A DNA stretch of 64,000 nucleotides from JANNNX01 sp031398745. GTDB taxonomy: Bacteria > Actinomycetota > Acidimicrobiia > Acidimicrobiales > CADCSY01. The translations under genes and the position numbers were made by a program. Under the pieces are notes generated by a model, which did no database searches, was not told the origin of the DNA, and saw nothing but the letters and a program-made list of their open reading frames with translations. Below are positions 1 through 9,120 of this stretch, piece by piece (position 1 is the stretch's first letter; each line of letters begins with the position of its first letter). Where the stretch lies: contig JANNNX010000050.1 of assembly GCA_031398745.1 (NCBI GenBank), positions 4,327 to 68,326 on the forward strand, written 5' to 3'.

Positions 1-20
1 AGGTCCACCCCACGGGCTGG

Positions 21-1865
21 TTGACCTCCGGACCGGCGACCACCGCCCTGGCCGTCATGGTCACGGTGGCGACCTGGTTCCCCGGGCTCTCCCTCCCGGC
101 CGCCGGTCTGGACCCTTCGTGGCGGAGTGCCCTCGCGGTCGCCGCCACCCGCGACCTCGAGTGGGGACGCTCGATCGTGTTCACCTACGGGCCCTGGGGG
201 TACCTCGAGCGCCCCATCCTCTACTCCGGCTCCATCGCCCTCGCCGCCATCGGGTTCGCGCTCACGGTGCGACTCCTGCTCGCCTTCCTGCTCCTGCGAG
301 CGCTCCAGCGACAGCTCCCCGTCACCGTCGCGGTGCTCGCCACCTGGGGGGTGCTGGCCATCGCCACCGCCGCCGTGAGCAGCGCCGACCTCCTCGTCGC
401 GCCCGGCCTGATCGTCGGGCTGGGGAGCCTTCGGGCCCACGGGCGACGTCGGGACGTCCTACTCGTGCTCCTGGGCGTCATGGGCGGCGGGCAGCTCCTG
501 ATCAAGTTGACCGGGGGCCTGGTCCTCCTCGCGGTGAGCGCGGCCGTACTCGTCTTCGGTCGCGATCGGCGGCGGGCCGCGGCCTGGCTGGGCACTGCGC
601 TGTTGGGCACGTTCCTCGTCGGCTGGATCGCGGCAGGTCAACCCCTGGGGGGGATCTGGCCCTATCTCCGCACCTCGATCCCGATCGCGTCGGGGTACTC
701 GTCGGCCATGAACTTGGCCGACGAACGGGGGTCGGAGAACTGGTACGCGGTGGTCGCCACCGGTGTGTTCGCGGCCGGTGTCCTCTCGCTCGCCCGAGCC
801 CAGCCAGGGACGACCAAGCGCCTCGGGATCGTTCTGCTGGCCAGTGGCTGGCTCTGGGTCGTGTTGCGGATGGGCTTCACCCGTCACGACGGCCATGACG
901 TGATCTTCTTCGGCCTCGTGCTCGCCGCCTTCGCCGCCCTCCCCATGGTTCGGGGCTGGTCACCGGCGGGCCACCTGACCGCGGTGGTGCTCCTCGCCGC
1001 GCTGTGCCTGTCGGCCATGGGCGACGTCCCCTCCAACCTGCTGGCGCCCATCAGTCGTGCCCAGACCCTGGTCGACGACCTCAGCACCGTCTTGCGCAGC
1101 GACGAGCGGACGGCCCAGATCGACGAGGCCCGAGCCGCGATCCGGTCGGGTTCCGACGAATTGCCCACCGCCGTGCTCGACGCGCTCGGGGACCAGTCAG
1201 TGGCGATCGTGCCCGTGGAGAGCACGATCGCCTGGGCCTACCCGTCCCTCGACTGGGAGCCCCTGCCCGTCTTCCAGTCGTACTCGGCCTATACCAACGA
1301 CCTCGACGACCTGAACGCCTCCTCCCTGTCGAGCGACACCGGACCCGATCGGATCCTCTACGAGGTCCTGGGCATCGACGGCCGCTACAACTTCTTCGAG
1401 TCGCCCGACGCCGAGGTCGCCCGTCTGTGCCACTACCGAGAGCTGGTCACCTCGGGGCGCTGGCAGGTCCTCGAGCGGGGGCCGAACCGCTGCGCCCGCA
1501 GCCGGGAGCTCTCCGAGCAGCGGGTCGGCTCGGGTGACGAGATCTCGGTGCCCACCGCTCGACGCAACGAGATCGTCGTTGCCCACTTCTCGCTCTCCCA
1601 GCCCCTGGCCGCGAAGGTGCAGGGCCTCCTGCTCAAGCCCCCTCCGACCTACCTGGACACCACCACCACCGAGGACGAGGTCCGGCGCTACCGCTTCGTG
1701 GCCGGCACCGCCGAAGCCGCGCATGTGATGAGCGTCCCGGACAACCTCGGCTACTCGGAGGCGTTCAGGCCGGAGTCGTTCTCCGATCTCGCCGTCACCG
1801 GTGGTGGGTGGAGCGACGGGGAAGGGTCCATCGTCGTCCGGTTCGAAGCCTTCGAGGTCCGATGA
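21..1865 (+). CDS. polytopic membrane protein, GT-C-like, possibly 5'-truncated by the window
   Basis: The product (614 residues from a TTG at 21) is unnamed. About nine hydrophobic segments lie between residues 1 and 335 (for example 70-91, 99-120, 146-180, 187-206, 242-259, 268-286, 293-310, 318-334). A hydrophilic C-terminal part of roughly 270 residues follows. This layout is typical of GT-C type glycan-assembly proteins, and the neighbours (glycosyltransferase, methyltransferases, more GT-C-like proteins) support a role in cell-surface polysaccharide synthesis. No catalytic motif was identified, so this is inference. The frame stays open to the window edge, so the true start may lie upstream. 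The stop is 7 bases before the next gene's start, which suggests co-transcription. Confidence 0.75.
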   Translation: MTSGPATTALAVMVTVATWFPGLSLPAAGLDPSWRSALAVAATRDLEWGRSIVFTYGPWGYLERPILYSGSIALAAIGFALTVRLLLAFLLLRALQRQLPVTVAVLATWGVLAIATAAVSSADLLVAPGLIVGLGSLRAHGRRRDVLLVLLGVMGGGQLLIKLTGGLVLLAVSAAVLVFGRDRRRAAAWLGTALLGTFLVGWIAAGQPLGGIWPYLRTSIPIASGYSSAMNLADERGSENWYAVVATGVFAAGVLSLARAQPGTTKRLGIVLLASGWLWVVLRMGFTRHDGHDVIFFGLVLAAFAALPMVRGWSPAGHLTAVVLLAALCLSAMGDVPSNLLAPISRAQTLVDDLSTVLRSDERTAQIDEARAAIRSGSDELPTAVLDALGDQSVAIVPVESTIAWAYPSLDWEPLPVFQSYSAYTNDLDDLNASSLSSDTGPDRILYEVLGIDGRYNFFESPDAEVARLCHYRELVTSGRWQVLERGPNRCARSRELSEQRVGSGDEISVPTARRNEIVVAHFSLSQPLAAKVQGLLLKPPPTYLDTTTTEDEVRRYRFVAGTAEAAHVMSVPDNLGYSEAFRPESFSDLAVTGGGWSDGEGSIVVRFEAFEVR

Positions 1866-1872
1866 GATCGTC

Positions 1873-3291
1873 GTGACCGCCGGTGGCGGGCCGCCGCGTC
1901 GCTCGACCGCCCCCCGGCCCGGGGCCCACCTCGCCCGCCGGCCTGGGGCCGCGTCCACCGCGGCGTCGGTCCAGGCCGCGCTCCGACAGCTCTACCCGGC
2001 TCCGCCGGCGCAGAACGGTCGCCGCCGCTGGGCGGACCTCGCGGCGGGCGTGGTGGCGTTCCTCGTGATCCTGGCGCGCGTGCCCTCGTCTCTGAGGGTG
2101 CCGTGGGCGGAGGACGCCGGCACCTTCCTGCTCCCGGCGCGCCACGACGGGTGCATCGGATCGCTGGGGGAGGCGTATGCCGGCTACCTGAACCTCGCGC
2201 CCCGCCTGGTGGCCTGCGGGGCGTCGGTCGTGCCCCTGGAGCATGCCGCGGCGGTGATCGCCGTGCTCGCCGCGCTCGGCCAAGCCGCGGTCGCGGTAAT
2301 CATCTTCCGCAGCTCGGAGGCCTTGTTGCCCAGCCCCGTGGTGAGGGTCGGGATGACCGCCGCTCTCCTCCTCGGCGCGGTGGCGGGCGGTGAGGTGCTC
2401 GCCGTCGGCGCCAACCTCCAGTGGCTGCTCCTCGGCGGCACCTTCTGGGTGCTCCTCTGGCAGCCGGGCCGGGTCGGCATCGTGGTCGCGGTGGCGACGG
2501 CCGTGATCGCCACTCTGACCAGCGCCCTCGCCCTCCTGCTCGCTCCGCTCGCCCTCGTCCGACTCGTGGCGGTCCGTTCCTGGAGCCAGCGGGTGGTCGC
2601 CCTCGCCTTCGGTGTCGGCGCGGCCCTCCAGCTGGCGGCGGTTGCCAGCGCGTCACGGCCAGGGGTTGCCACCCACCCCGGGATCGGCGATTTGGCGCTC
2701 GCCTACGCCACCAGGGTCGTGCTGGTGGGTCTGGTCGGGGTGTCCCAGGCCCGGACGGCACTCGCCCAGAGCGCGCCGCTCGCGATCGGCCTGGGGCTCG
2801 TGGTGGTAGTCCTGGCACTGACCTCCGCCTGGCGATGGCGTCCGACCCGTCACCTGGTGGTCCTGGCGTCGGTGTCGAGTGTCGGCACCTTCTTCTTCAC
2901 CGCCGACCGGGCTTGGTCACCGGCGCTGGGCTACGAGACGGGGGCCTCGAGCCTCATGAACGGAAACCGGTACATGGTGTTCCCGGCGTTCTTGGTGTGG
3001 GTGATCGTGGCGGCCGGCGTGCAGAGCGCTCTGCGTCCGACGCGACGACGGCGTCGCACCCGGCTGGTGGGCGCGACCTTGCTCGCCCTCGCCGCGATGT
3101 CGCTCGCCGTCGGGGGACTCACCGACGCTCGCATCGGCGAGGGGCCTCGGCGCTCGGTGCCGTCGTGGGCCACCCAGGTCCGCGCCGCTCGGCAGTTCTG
3201 CACCGGCCAGCCGGCGTCGACCTCGGTCGCCCTGGCCGGTGCCCCCGCGGGCTGGTCCAACACCCTGACCTGCGCCGACCTAGGACGATGA
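1873..3291 (+). CDS. polytopic membrane protein, GT-C-like
   Basis: A 472-residue integral membrane protein when started at the GTG at 1873, 7 bases after the previous stop. The frame is open upstream to 1801, but that start would overlap the previous gene. A basic, proline-rich N-terminus of about 45 residues is followed by around ten hydrophobic helices. An acidic EDAGTF motif follows the first helix, in the place where the related proteins at 3280-4986 and 9121-10986 have DEWxF. Acidic residues in this first extracytoplasmic loop are the usual catalytic signature of GT-C enzymes. Its 3' end overlaps the convergent gene by 12 bases. A glycosyltransferase role is likely but unproven. Confidence 0.75.
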   Translation: MTAGGGPPRRSTAPRPGAHLARRPGAASTAASVQAALRQLYPAPPAQNGRRRWADLAAGVVAFLVILARVPSSLRVPWAEDAGTFLLPARHDGCIGSLGEAYAGYLNLAPRLVACGASVVPLEHAAAVIAVLAALGQAAVAVIIFRSSEALLPSPVVRVGMTAALLLGAVAGGEVLAVGANLQWLLLGGTFWVLLWQPGRVGIVVAVATAVIATLTSALALLLAPLALVRLVAVRSWSQRVVALAFGVGAALQLAAVASASRPGVATHPGIGDLALAYATRVVLVGLVGVSQARTALAQSAPLAIGLGLVVVVLALTSAWRWRPTRHLVVLASVSSVGTFFFTADRAWSPALGYETGASSLMNGNRYMVFPAFLVWVIVAAGVQSALRPTRRRRRTRLVGATLLALAAMSLAVGGLTDARIGEGPRRSVPSWATQVRAARQFCTGQPASTSVALAGAPAGWSNTLTCADLGR

Positions 3292-4986
3292 GGCCGACGC
3301 CGGCACCTGACCGCAGAGGACCACCGAGCCGCCGCCCGACCAGGCCACGACGACCTCGAGATCGCCACCGGCAAAGGTCACGACCGATTCGACGCCGCTG
3401 GCCAGCTCCAGCGCCCGAGGCTGGCTGCTGACGCCCTCCGAACGGACGGTGACGGTGAACCCCGTGACCGACGACGAGGGTGTGATCGCCAGATCGCCTG
3501 GGGGTGCCAACACCACCTGGCCACCCTCCTGGGGGCCGGCGACGACGCGGACGCACCCGTCGTCGGCCGCCTCCCGCACCACGACCGGGTCGCTCACCGG
3601 GCTCCCCTGGGGCTGGACGGCCACGCCCACGGTCGCGGCGGCGTCGACCACCGCCTGCGGACCGACCGCATCGTCGGGAAGCCAGCCATCGTCACGGATC
3701 CGGACGAGATCGCCGATCGTGAGGTCGGGCCCCACCGACCCGATCGGCTGGATGCCCGAGGGCAGCCGCTCGATGCCCTCCAGCGACGCCACCGCCAGCA
3801 CGGTGTCCCGGGTGGTGCGGGACGTGTCCGCCTGATTGGCGGCCTGAGCCGCGAGTTCGGCGCCGTTGGCCACCGCCGCCCACAGCAGCACCGCGGCCAC
3901 GGCCACCGGTCCGACCGGGCGGTGGGCGAGCAGCCATCGCAACAGTTGAGCGATGAACGGGAAGACGAGAACGGCGCCCACGTAGGCGTAGCGGGAGGAA
4001 GCGGCCTGGTCGATGCCCAACGACAGTCGGGCAAACCCCGTGGTGGCGTAGAAGAACACCGCTCCCAGCGCCATCGCCGTCGGCACGCGCAGCATCGAGC
4101 GTTGGTCGGCCCGCATCACGGTCGCCACCGCCGCGACGGCGATCACCAGTGCGGCCGCGGCACCGGAGAGGTGGACGGTGCTCTCGATCGCCCAGCCCAG
4201 ACCGCGCCACACGTACTCCGGAAGCTGCATCAGCTCCCGGTTGGAGGCGTGAGGCAGGTCGAGCTCGCTGCGGTAGGCAACCCGCCACAGGCCGTGCATC
4301 GCCAGCAGGGGCACCACCGCCAGGGCGCACGCCCACCACCGCCGCCGCAGGGCGAGGTTCACACCGACGACGACCACGAAGGTCAGCGCCACGCCGGAGC
4401 TGGCGACCCCGAGCGCACCGAGGAGCAGGCCGAGCACGTCACGACGGTCGATGCGGCCGTCGTGGTCGGATGCCAACAGGTGAGCCAAGCCGAACGCCAC
4501 CGAAGCGACGAAGCCGATCTGGAAGGCGCTGATGAGGTTCTGGGAGCCCCGCCCGAAGAGGATGAAGGTGCAGGCCGCGGCCGTCGCCCAGAACGGCGAC
4601 AGGCCGACCCGACGAAGCACGCCTCGCAACGCCACCACCACGCCCACGTGGAACAGGTTGGACACCGCGAGGTAGGCGACGTACTGACGCAGCCCCACCC
4701 GGGGAAGCAGCATCTGGAACATCAGGCCATCGAAGCTGTGCCAGTGCTCGTTGTGCGGGCGGAGCAGGTACTCGAGGTAGTCGGTCGAAAGGAGCGGGTA
4801 GCGGGGGCCGATGAAGGCCCATTCGTCGAGGAGGAACCACTGGTCTCGGCCCAGGATGAGCAGGAGCACGTAGCCGACGCACAGGGCGGCGACGAACCCG
4901 ATACCGGGCCGACGGGGCGGGCCCAGACCCGCCCGGCGACGCTCGAGTCGGGTCTGTCCAGCCGGGAGGACTGTGGACGGCGTCAA
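3280..4986 (-). CDS. polytopic membrane protein, GT-C-like, paralogue of the 9121-10986 protein
   Basis: A 568-residue membrane protein: an arginine-rich N-terminus, about ten hydrophobic helices to residue 370, then a hydrophilic domain of about 190 residues ending in small, valine-rich strands. It shares landmarks with the protein at 9121-10986: DEWAF after the first helix, HNEHW, SQNLISAFQIGF and a following SSG. The two are therefore paralogues. The acidic DEW in the first loop matches the position of the catalytic acid in GT-C glycosyltransferases. It is the last of four minus-strand genes (glycosyltransferase, WbdD-like protein, methyltransferase, this one), so transfer or assembly of a surface glycan is likely. 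The specific reaction cannot be read from the sequence. Confidence 0.8.
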   Translation of the reverse strand: MTPSTVLPAGQTRLERRRAGLGPPRRPGIGFVAALCVGYVLLLILGRDQWFLLDEWAFIGPRYPLLSTDYLEYLLRPHNEHWHSFDGLMFQMLLPRVGLRQYVAYLAVSNLFHVGVVVALRGVLRRVGLSPFWATAAACTFILFGRGSQNLISAFQIGFVASVAFGLAHLLASDHDGRIDRRDVLGLLLGALGVASSGVALTFVVVVGVNLALRRRWWACALAVVPLLAMHGLWRVAYRSELDLPHASNRELMQLPEYVWRGLGWAIESTVHLSGAAAALVIAVAAVATVMRADQRSMLRVPTAMALGAVFFYATTGFARLSLGIDQAASSRYAYVGAVLVFPFIAQLLRWLLAHRPVGPVAVAAVLLWAAVANGAELAAQAANQADTSRTTRDTVLAVASLEGIERLPSGIQPIGSVGPDLTIGDLVRIRDDGWLPDDAVGPQAVVDAAATVGVAVQPQGSPVSDPVVVREAADDGCVRVVAGPQEGGQVVLAPPGDLAITPSSSVTGFTVTVRSEGVSSQPRALELASGVESVVTFAGGDLEVVVAWSGGGSVVLCGQVPASASSS

Positions 4987-5013
4987 CGCCGTCCACTCAC
5001 GCGAGAGCCCGCG

Positions 5014-5745
5014 TCATCCGGGCTGGGGAGCGCTCGGCGCCCGAGCCACGACGAACATCTGCTTGCCGAGCACCCGCCAGACCGGTGGGAACCGGAGGTA
5101 CCAGCGGACCTGCCACCCCCGGATCGTGAACTTCGCATCCTTCACGGTGTACGGCAGAAGCCGGGGGACGACCCGCTCGGGCTCGAGACCCTCCAACTCC
5201 ATCGCCTCGACCAGGCTGTGGTGGGTCAACGGCAGCTGGTGGTCGAAGTAGTCCCAGAAGCGGGCGCCCAGGTAGCGGATGTTGGGCATCAGCACCACCA
5301 GCCGACCCCCGGGTACGAGCATGCGCCGACACTCCCGGAGGGTCTCGAGCAGCGACCCACGATCGGGAAGGTGCTCGAAGAAGTTCGACGTCACGACCAC
5401 GTCCACCGACCCGGTGTCGATCGTGGCCAGATCGGTAGACGACGCCAGCACCACCTCGACGCCGGGAGCGGCGTGGCTCTTGATGTCGGGATTGAGATCG
5501 ACGGCGATCCGCCGGTCGGCCTCCAGCGCGTTGATGAGCTCGCAGTACCCGGCCCCCAGGTCGACCACGGTGGCGCGCGGGGGCACCAACGGCTGGAAGA
5601 GCACCTGGCTCACCACCTGCCAGAGCACCCGCTTCTGCGCCAGCTCGCTCTCGTCGAAGCGATGGCGATAGATGGATTCCAAGGAGTGAGGATCCTCGAC
5701 CCTGGATTCGTGGGTGCCGGGCAGGGCGTCGGTCTCAACATCCAT
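5014..5745 (-). CDS. class I SAM-dependent methyltransferase
   Basis: A 243-residue methyltransferase of the Methyltransf_11/23 type. Motif I is VVDLGAGYCELI (around residue 65), followed by an acidic residue after strand 2 (IAVDLNP), a motif II-like segment (VDVVVTSNFFEHLP), and motif III (LRECRRMLVPGGRLVVLMP). The chosen ATG at 5745 gives a compact family-length protein; the open frame continues upstream through DNA antisense to nothing recognisable. It lies 27 bases upstream of the membrane-protein gene and 113 bases downstream of the WbdD-like gene. The glycan context suggests methylation of a sugar or a lipid-linked intermediate. The acceptor is unknown. Confidence 0.88.
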   Translation of the reverse strand: MDVETDALPGTHESRVEDPHSLESIYRHRFDESELAQKRVLWQVVSQVLFQPLVPPRATVVDLGAGYCELINALEADRRIAVDLNPDIKSHAAPGVEVVLASSTDLATIDTGSVDVVVTSNFFEHLPDRGSLLETLRECRRMLVPGGRLVVLMPNIRYLGARFWDYFDHQLPLTHHSLVEAMELEGLEPERVVPRLLPYTVKDAKFTIRGWQVRWYLRFPPVWRVLGKQMFVVARAPSAPQPG

Positions 5746-5858
5746 GGCATCGACGCCCCACGGTGCAAGCGTAGTGAAAGAGACGGGAGCCGCCAGGGAC
5801 GTCGGGCGATGTCGGGTGATGTGGGGGGCGGGTGTGGTGAGACCGCGAGCCGGACGGA

Positions 5859-7838
5859 TCAGCGGGACCGAGAAGCGGAGCGGCCCGACCGGTAGAGCTT
5901 CCGGGGAACCCGCAGCGCCCGCATCGTTCGCGTGGCGTAGACCGCCGCCAGCTCCCGGCGGGTCTCCGCCAGCTCGACGTGCACGGCCTCGAGGTCGCTC
6001 CGCACCGCCCGATGCCGGCTCCGCTCGGCGGACAGCTCCTCGGTGAGGGACCTGACCTCGAGCTCCCCTTGCTCGGTGGCGCGTCGTTGGTCCTCGGCTC
6101 TTTGCCGCCAGTCGTCGAGCTCGGCGGCGAGGACGGGGACCGTGGCCGCCCGGGCCTCGGCGTCCTGGCGACGCTCGTGCTCCTGGAGCCCGAGCGGTCC
6201 ATCGGTGAGCGGCTGGGCGAGCAGCTCCCGCCAGGCCTGGGCGTGCTCGGCGACCGCACCGGCCCACGCCGAGCTCTCCGGATCGACCCCGGCGACCAGC
6301 GCCTGGACGACCGCCTCCCGCCCGACCGCGCTCGCGATCCACTCGGTGCCCCCCGACCACCCGGCGAGGTCGCCGAGATGGAGCGCCAGCTCCCGCACCG
6401 TCGTCACCGGCCATCGCTGCGGACGGCATCGCTGGCCGAGCTCGTGGGCCAACAGCAGGAGACCTCGCGCCGTCACCTCGTCGGGACCCCAACCGTCGGC
6501 CCACCACTCCTGGTCGATGGCGAGCACCTCTCCCCCGGAGACGAGGACATTGCGCGGGACCAGGTCGATGGCCGTCGGTCCGTCAGCCGGCTGTGCTCGA
6601 ACGAGGTCTCGCCATGCGTGGACCAGCCGCTCGGTATCTCGGTCGTCGCCGGCCACGATGGCCGTGACCATGTCGACACCGCCGTCGAGGAACGGCTCGG
6701 ACACCGGGCGGTGCTCGAGCGTCGGCGGCGTCGGCCGTCCCTCCACCAGCCGGGTCCGTGCCAACTCCACCGCCCCGTCGACCGCCACGACGTCGGTGCG
6801 AGTGGCGAAGGCGGCGCGCCGCTCCGACGAGAAGAACGTCGCCAGGCGGTCGTCGGACCACAGGTGGGCACGGCCGTCGCCCGCAACCACGAGGAACGAG
6901 TTGGCCGTCTCGGCCCCGAGCCCCGCTTCCACCAGGGTGCGCCACGTCGAGGCCTCGTCGGCGTACCTCGGTCGTGGCGGATCCACCCACTCCGGGCTCG
7001 GGAAGTGCGGCACACGCCACGCCAGCGACGCCGCCGGCCCGTCGAGCAGAGCGTCGCTGAAGACGAGGCGCGGCAGCTTGTAGTCGGGGAAGGCGTGGAG
7101 GAACGTGGAGGACAGCCCGACCTCGTCGAGCAGGCCGGCCAGCGCCTGCCGGGAGAACGTCCGGGCAGGCCCCGGGCTGGGATAGCCCTCGATGCCGTCG
7201 AACACGCGGCCGGTGTGGTCCTCCTTCGCCCCTGCGAGGTACTTCACGCCGAGCTGGTTCTCGATGGCCAGCACCAGCGCGCCGCCCTCGGCCAGGCGAT
7301 GGGCGATAGCGCCGAGGAAGTCGAGGTAGGGCTGGCGATCCGACGTCCCTCGCCCGACGTACTCCAGCACGCCGACCACCACGACCAGGTCGTAGCGAGC
7401 GTCCTCGGGCACGTCGTCGAGATGCCCGACGAACACCTCGACGTTTGCGAGATCGGCGGTTCGCAAGCGGGCGACCTGCGCACGGCGGGCGGTGGGCTCC
7501 AACGCATCGACCTGGAGCCCAGCCTCGCCCAACCCACGACTGATGGCCCCGCATCCCGCGCCGATCTCCAGCACCGAGGACCCGGGCGGCAGCGAGAGGG
7601 CTCGCACGACGTTGGCCCGGCTGCGCGAGAGGTGGTATCGCTCGGGCCAGCTCGTGGCCGCGGCCGCCAACTCGTCGCTGCACGAGGAACGATCGGCCGC
7701 GGCCGACACGATCGCCGCCACTCGATCCTCCTCGCCGTCGACCCAGTGGTATTCGCGCCTCGACAGCCAGCGAACACCGTGCTCGTCGGGGGCGACCCCG
7801 AGGGCGCGCAGGGAGGTAGCGGTGGCTTCGGTGTTCAA
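5859..7838 (-). CDS. WbdD-like protein: methyltransferase, kinase-like domain, C-terminal coiled coil
   Basis: A 659-residue three-part protein. Residues about 60-230 are a class I methyltransferase with motif I VLEIGAGCGAI. Residues about 290-480 look like a kinase-fold phosphotransferase: the pattern DLVPRNVLV followed by AIDQEWW resembles a catalytic loop (D...N) and a metal-binding Asp. Residues about 560-640 are rich in Glu, Arg, Leu and Ala without prolines, typical of a coiled coil, followed by a basic tail (RKLYRSGR). This order matches WbdD, which caps bacterial O-antigen chains by methylation/phosphorylation and uses its coiled coil as a length ruler. Start and stop overlap the upstream glycosyltransferase gene by 4 bases, implying coupled translation. 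The methyltransferase call is strong; the kinase and ruler roles are inference. Confidence 0.85.
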   Translation of the reverse strand: MNTEATATSLRALGVAPDEHGVRWLSRREYHWVDGEEDRVAAIVSAAADRSSCSDELAAAATSWPERYHLSRSRANVVRALSLPPGSSVLEIGAGCGAISRGLGEAGLQVDALEPTARRAQVARLRTADLANVEVFVGHLDDVPEDARYDLVVVVGVLEYVGRGTSDRQPYLDFLGAIAHRLAEGGALVLAIENQLGVKYLAGAKEDHTGRVFDGIEGYPSPGPARTFSRQALAGLLDEVGLSSTFLHAFPDYKLPRLVFSDALLDGPAASLAWRVPHFPSPEWVDPPRPRYADEASTWRTLVEAGLGAETANSFLVVAGDGRAHLWSDDRLATFFSSERRAAFATRTDVVAVDGAVELARTRLVEGRPTPPTLEHRPVSEPFLDGGVDMVTAIVAGDDRDTERLVHAWRDLVRAQPADGPTAIDLVPRNVLVSGGEVLAIDQEWWADGWGPDEVTARGLLLLAHELGQRCRPQRWPVTTVRELALHLGDLAGWSGGTEWIASAVGREAVVQALVAGVDPESSAWAGAVAEHAQAWRELLAQPLTDGPLGLQEHERRQDAEARAATVPVLAAELDDWRQRAEDQRRATEQGELEVRSLTEELSAERSRHRAVRSDLEAVHVELAETRRELAAVYATRTMRALRVPRKLYRSGRSASRSR

Positions 7839-9046
7839 CGCACGCCGCGGGCGATGACGGCCGAGGAGCGCCCTTGCGGGTCCCAGGCGTCGTCAACGCC
7901 GGCCCACTGCCCCCAGACCTCATCGGGCGTGCGCTGCCACCACCGTCGCAGCACCCGCCGCTCCCCGAGCGACCTCGGGAGCCGCAGCGCCAGCGCCCGA
8001 CCGACCCCCGGCGGCCACGGCCCGTCGGTGCGGTCGCGGAGCTGGCGGAGAGCGACCGGCCGCGGGGCGTTGCGCCACAGCGCGTGGACGCGGTTGCGGG
8101 CGGCCAGGAACCGCACCCTCGGATCGTCGGGGCCCCCGCTGGTGGCTCCCCGCAGATGCCGGACCGTCACCGACGGCTCGTAGCGGACCGCCAGCCCCGC
8201 CAGCTGGAGGCGCCAGCTCCAGTCGAGATCCTCGTAGTAGGCGAAGAAGCCGGGGTGGAACCCCCCGAGCTGGCGGATGGTCGACACCCGGGTCACCATC
8301 GCCCCCCCCGTCACCCCGAAGCGATCGGCGGGCTCGTCGAACGCGCCGCGATCGGGAGTCTCGAACCCGAAGTCGCCACCGAAGCCTCGGGTCGAGAGGT
8401 AGGTGCCGGCGTTGTTGACCAGGTCGAACACATCGCCCAGCGGCACCGGCTGCCCGTCGACGGCCAGCACATCGGCCTCGGAGCCAGCGGGAATCGGCAC
8501 GTAGACGGGGGTCCCGGCTCCGGCCGCCCACCGGAACGGGCCGGCCGGGCCGTGCTCCAGGCGGTGAATGCCCGGGCCGAGGAGCCCCTCGAGGACCTCC
8601 TGGCCATCAACCGTGACCGACGACAGCGGGCGACCCAGCAACCGCCCGTCGCCGGGCACCGCCACCGGCTCGTCGTCGATCTGCAGTTGGACGTAGCGAT
8701 CGGCCAGCAGCAACTTGGGGGCCACCGCTCCGATCGCCCGGTCGCCGTCGAGCACCGCCACCGACCGCTCGACCCACCCCGGGTCGGCCTCGGCGTCGTC
8801 GTTGAGCAGGGCCACGTACTCGCCCCGGGCGGCGGTGAAGCCCTCGTTGGCCCCGGCTGCGAACCCGACGTTGCGAGCCAGACGGATCGGGCGGGCGCCC
8901 GAGGCCCGGGCGATGGCCGAGGCTTCCGAGTCGGCCGAGCCGTTGTCGACCACCAGGACGTGGTCAGCCTGATCGCGCACCGAGTCGATCGCCCGCGGGA
9001 GCCAGCCACCCGGCCGGTACGAGACGATCACCACGGAGACGGTCAT
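7835..9046 (-). CDS. family 2 glycosyltransferase (rhamnosyltransferase-like)
   Basis: A 403-residue GT-A fold glycosyltransferase. The N-terminus VSVVIVSYRPGGWLPRAIDS and the VVDNGSAD strand are the nucleotide-binding start of family 2. LLNDDAEADP supplies the metal-binding acidic motif, and a later FAYYEDLDWSWRL is the ED(x)D acceptor-side signature of rhamnosyltransferase-like members. An insertion of about 100 residues between these parts (residues ~115-215) is unusual. The ATG at 9046 places the first beta strand right at the N-terminus; the frame is open to 9133, but that adds an unconserved extension into the divergent gene. It overlaps the WbdD-like gene by 4 bases. It probably adds a sugar to the surface glycan from an NDP-sugar donor. 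Confidence 0.9.
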   Translation of the reverse strand: MTVSVVIVSYRPGGWLPRAIDSVRDQADHVLVVDNGSADSEASAIARASGARPIRLARNVGFAAGANEGFTAARGEYVALLNDDAEADPGWVERSVAVLDGDRAIGAVAPKLLLADRYVQLQIDDEPVAVPGDGRLLGRPLSSVTVDGQEVLEGLLGPGIHRLEHGPAGPFRWAAGAGTPVYVPIPAGSEADVLAVDGQPVPLGDVFDLVNNAGTYLSTRGFGGDFGFETPDRGAFDEPADRFGVTGGAMVTRVSTIRQLGGFHPGFFAYYEDLDWSWRLQLAGLAVRYEPSVTVRHLRGATSGGPDDPRVRFLAARNRVHALWRNAPRPVALRQLRDRTDGPWPPGVGRALALRLPRSLGERRVLRRWWQRTPDEVWGQWAGVDDAWDPQGRSSAVIARGVR

Positions 9047-9120
9047 GGGGCGAGGGAGCCTATCGGGGGCAATCCAGGCGCCGGTCGCGGGCCCGCCGGA
9101 GCCCTCGCCGACCACGGTCG

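Noticed and set aside
1801..1872. Earlier start at 1801 for the second membrane protein
   Set aside because: It overlaps the previous gene by 65 bases; the GTG at 1873 gives tight operon spacing.
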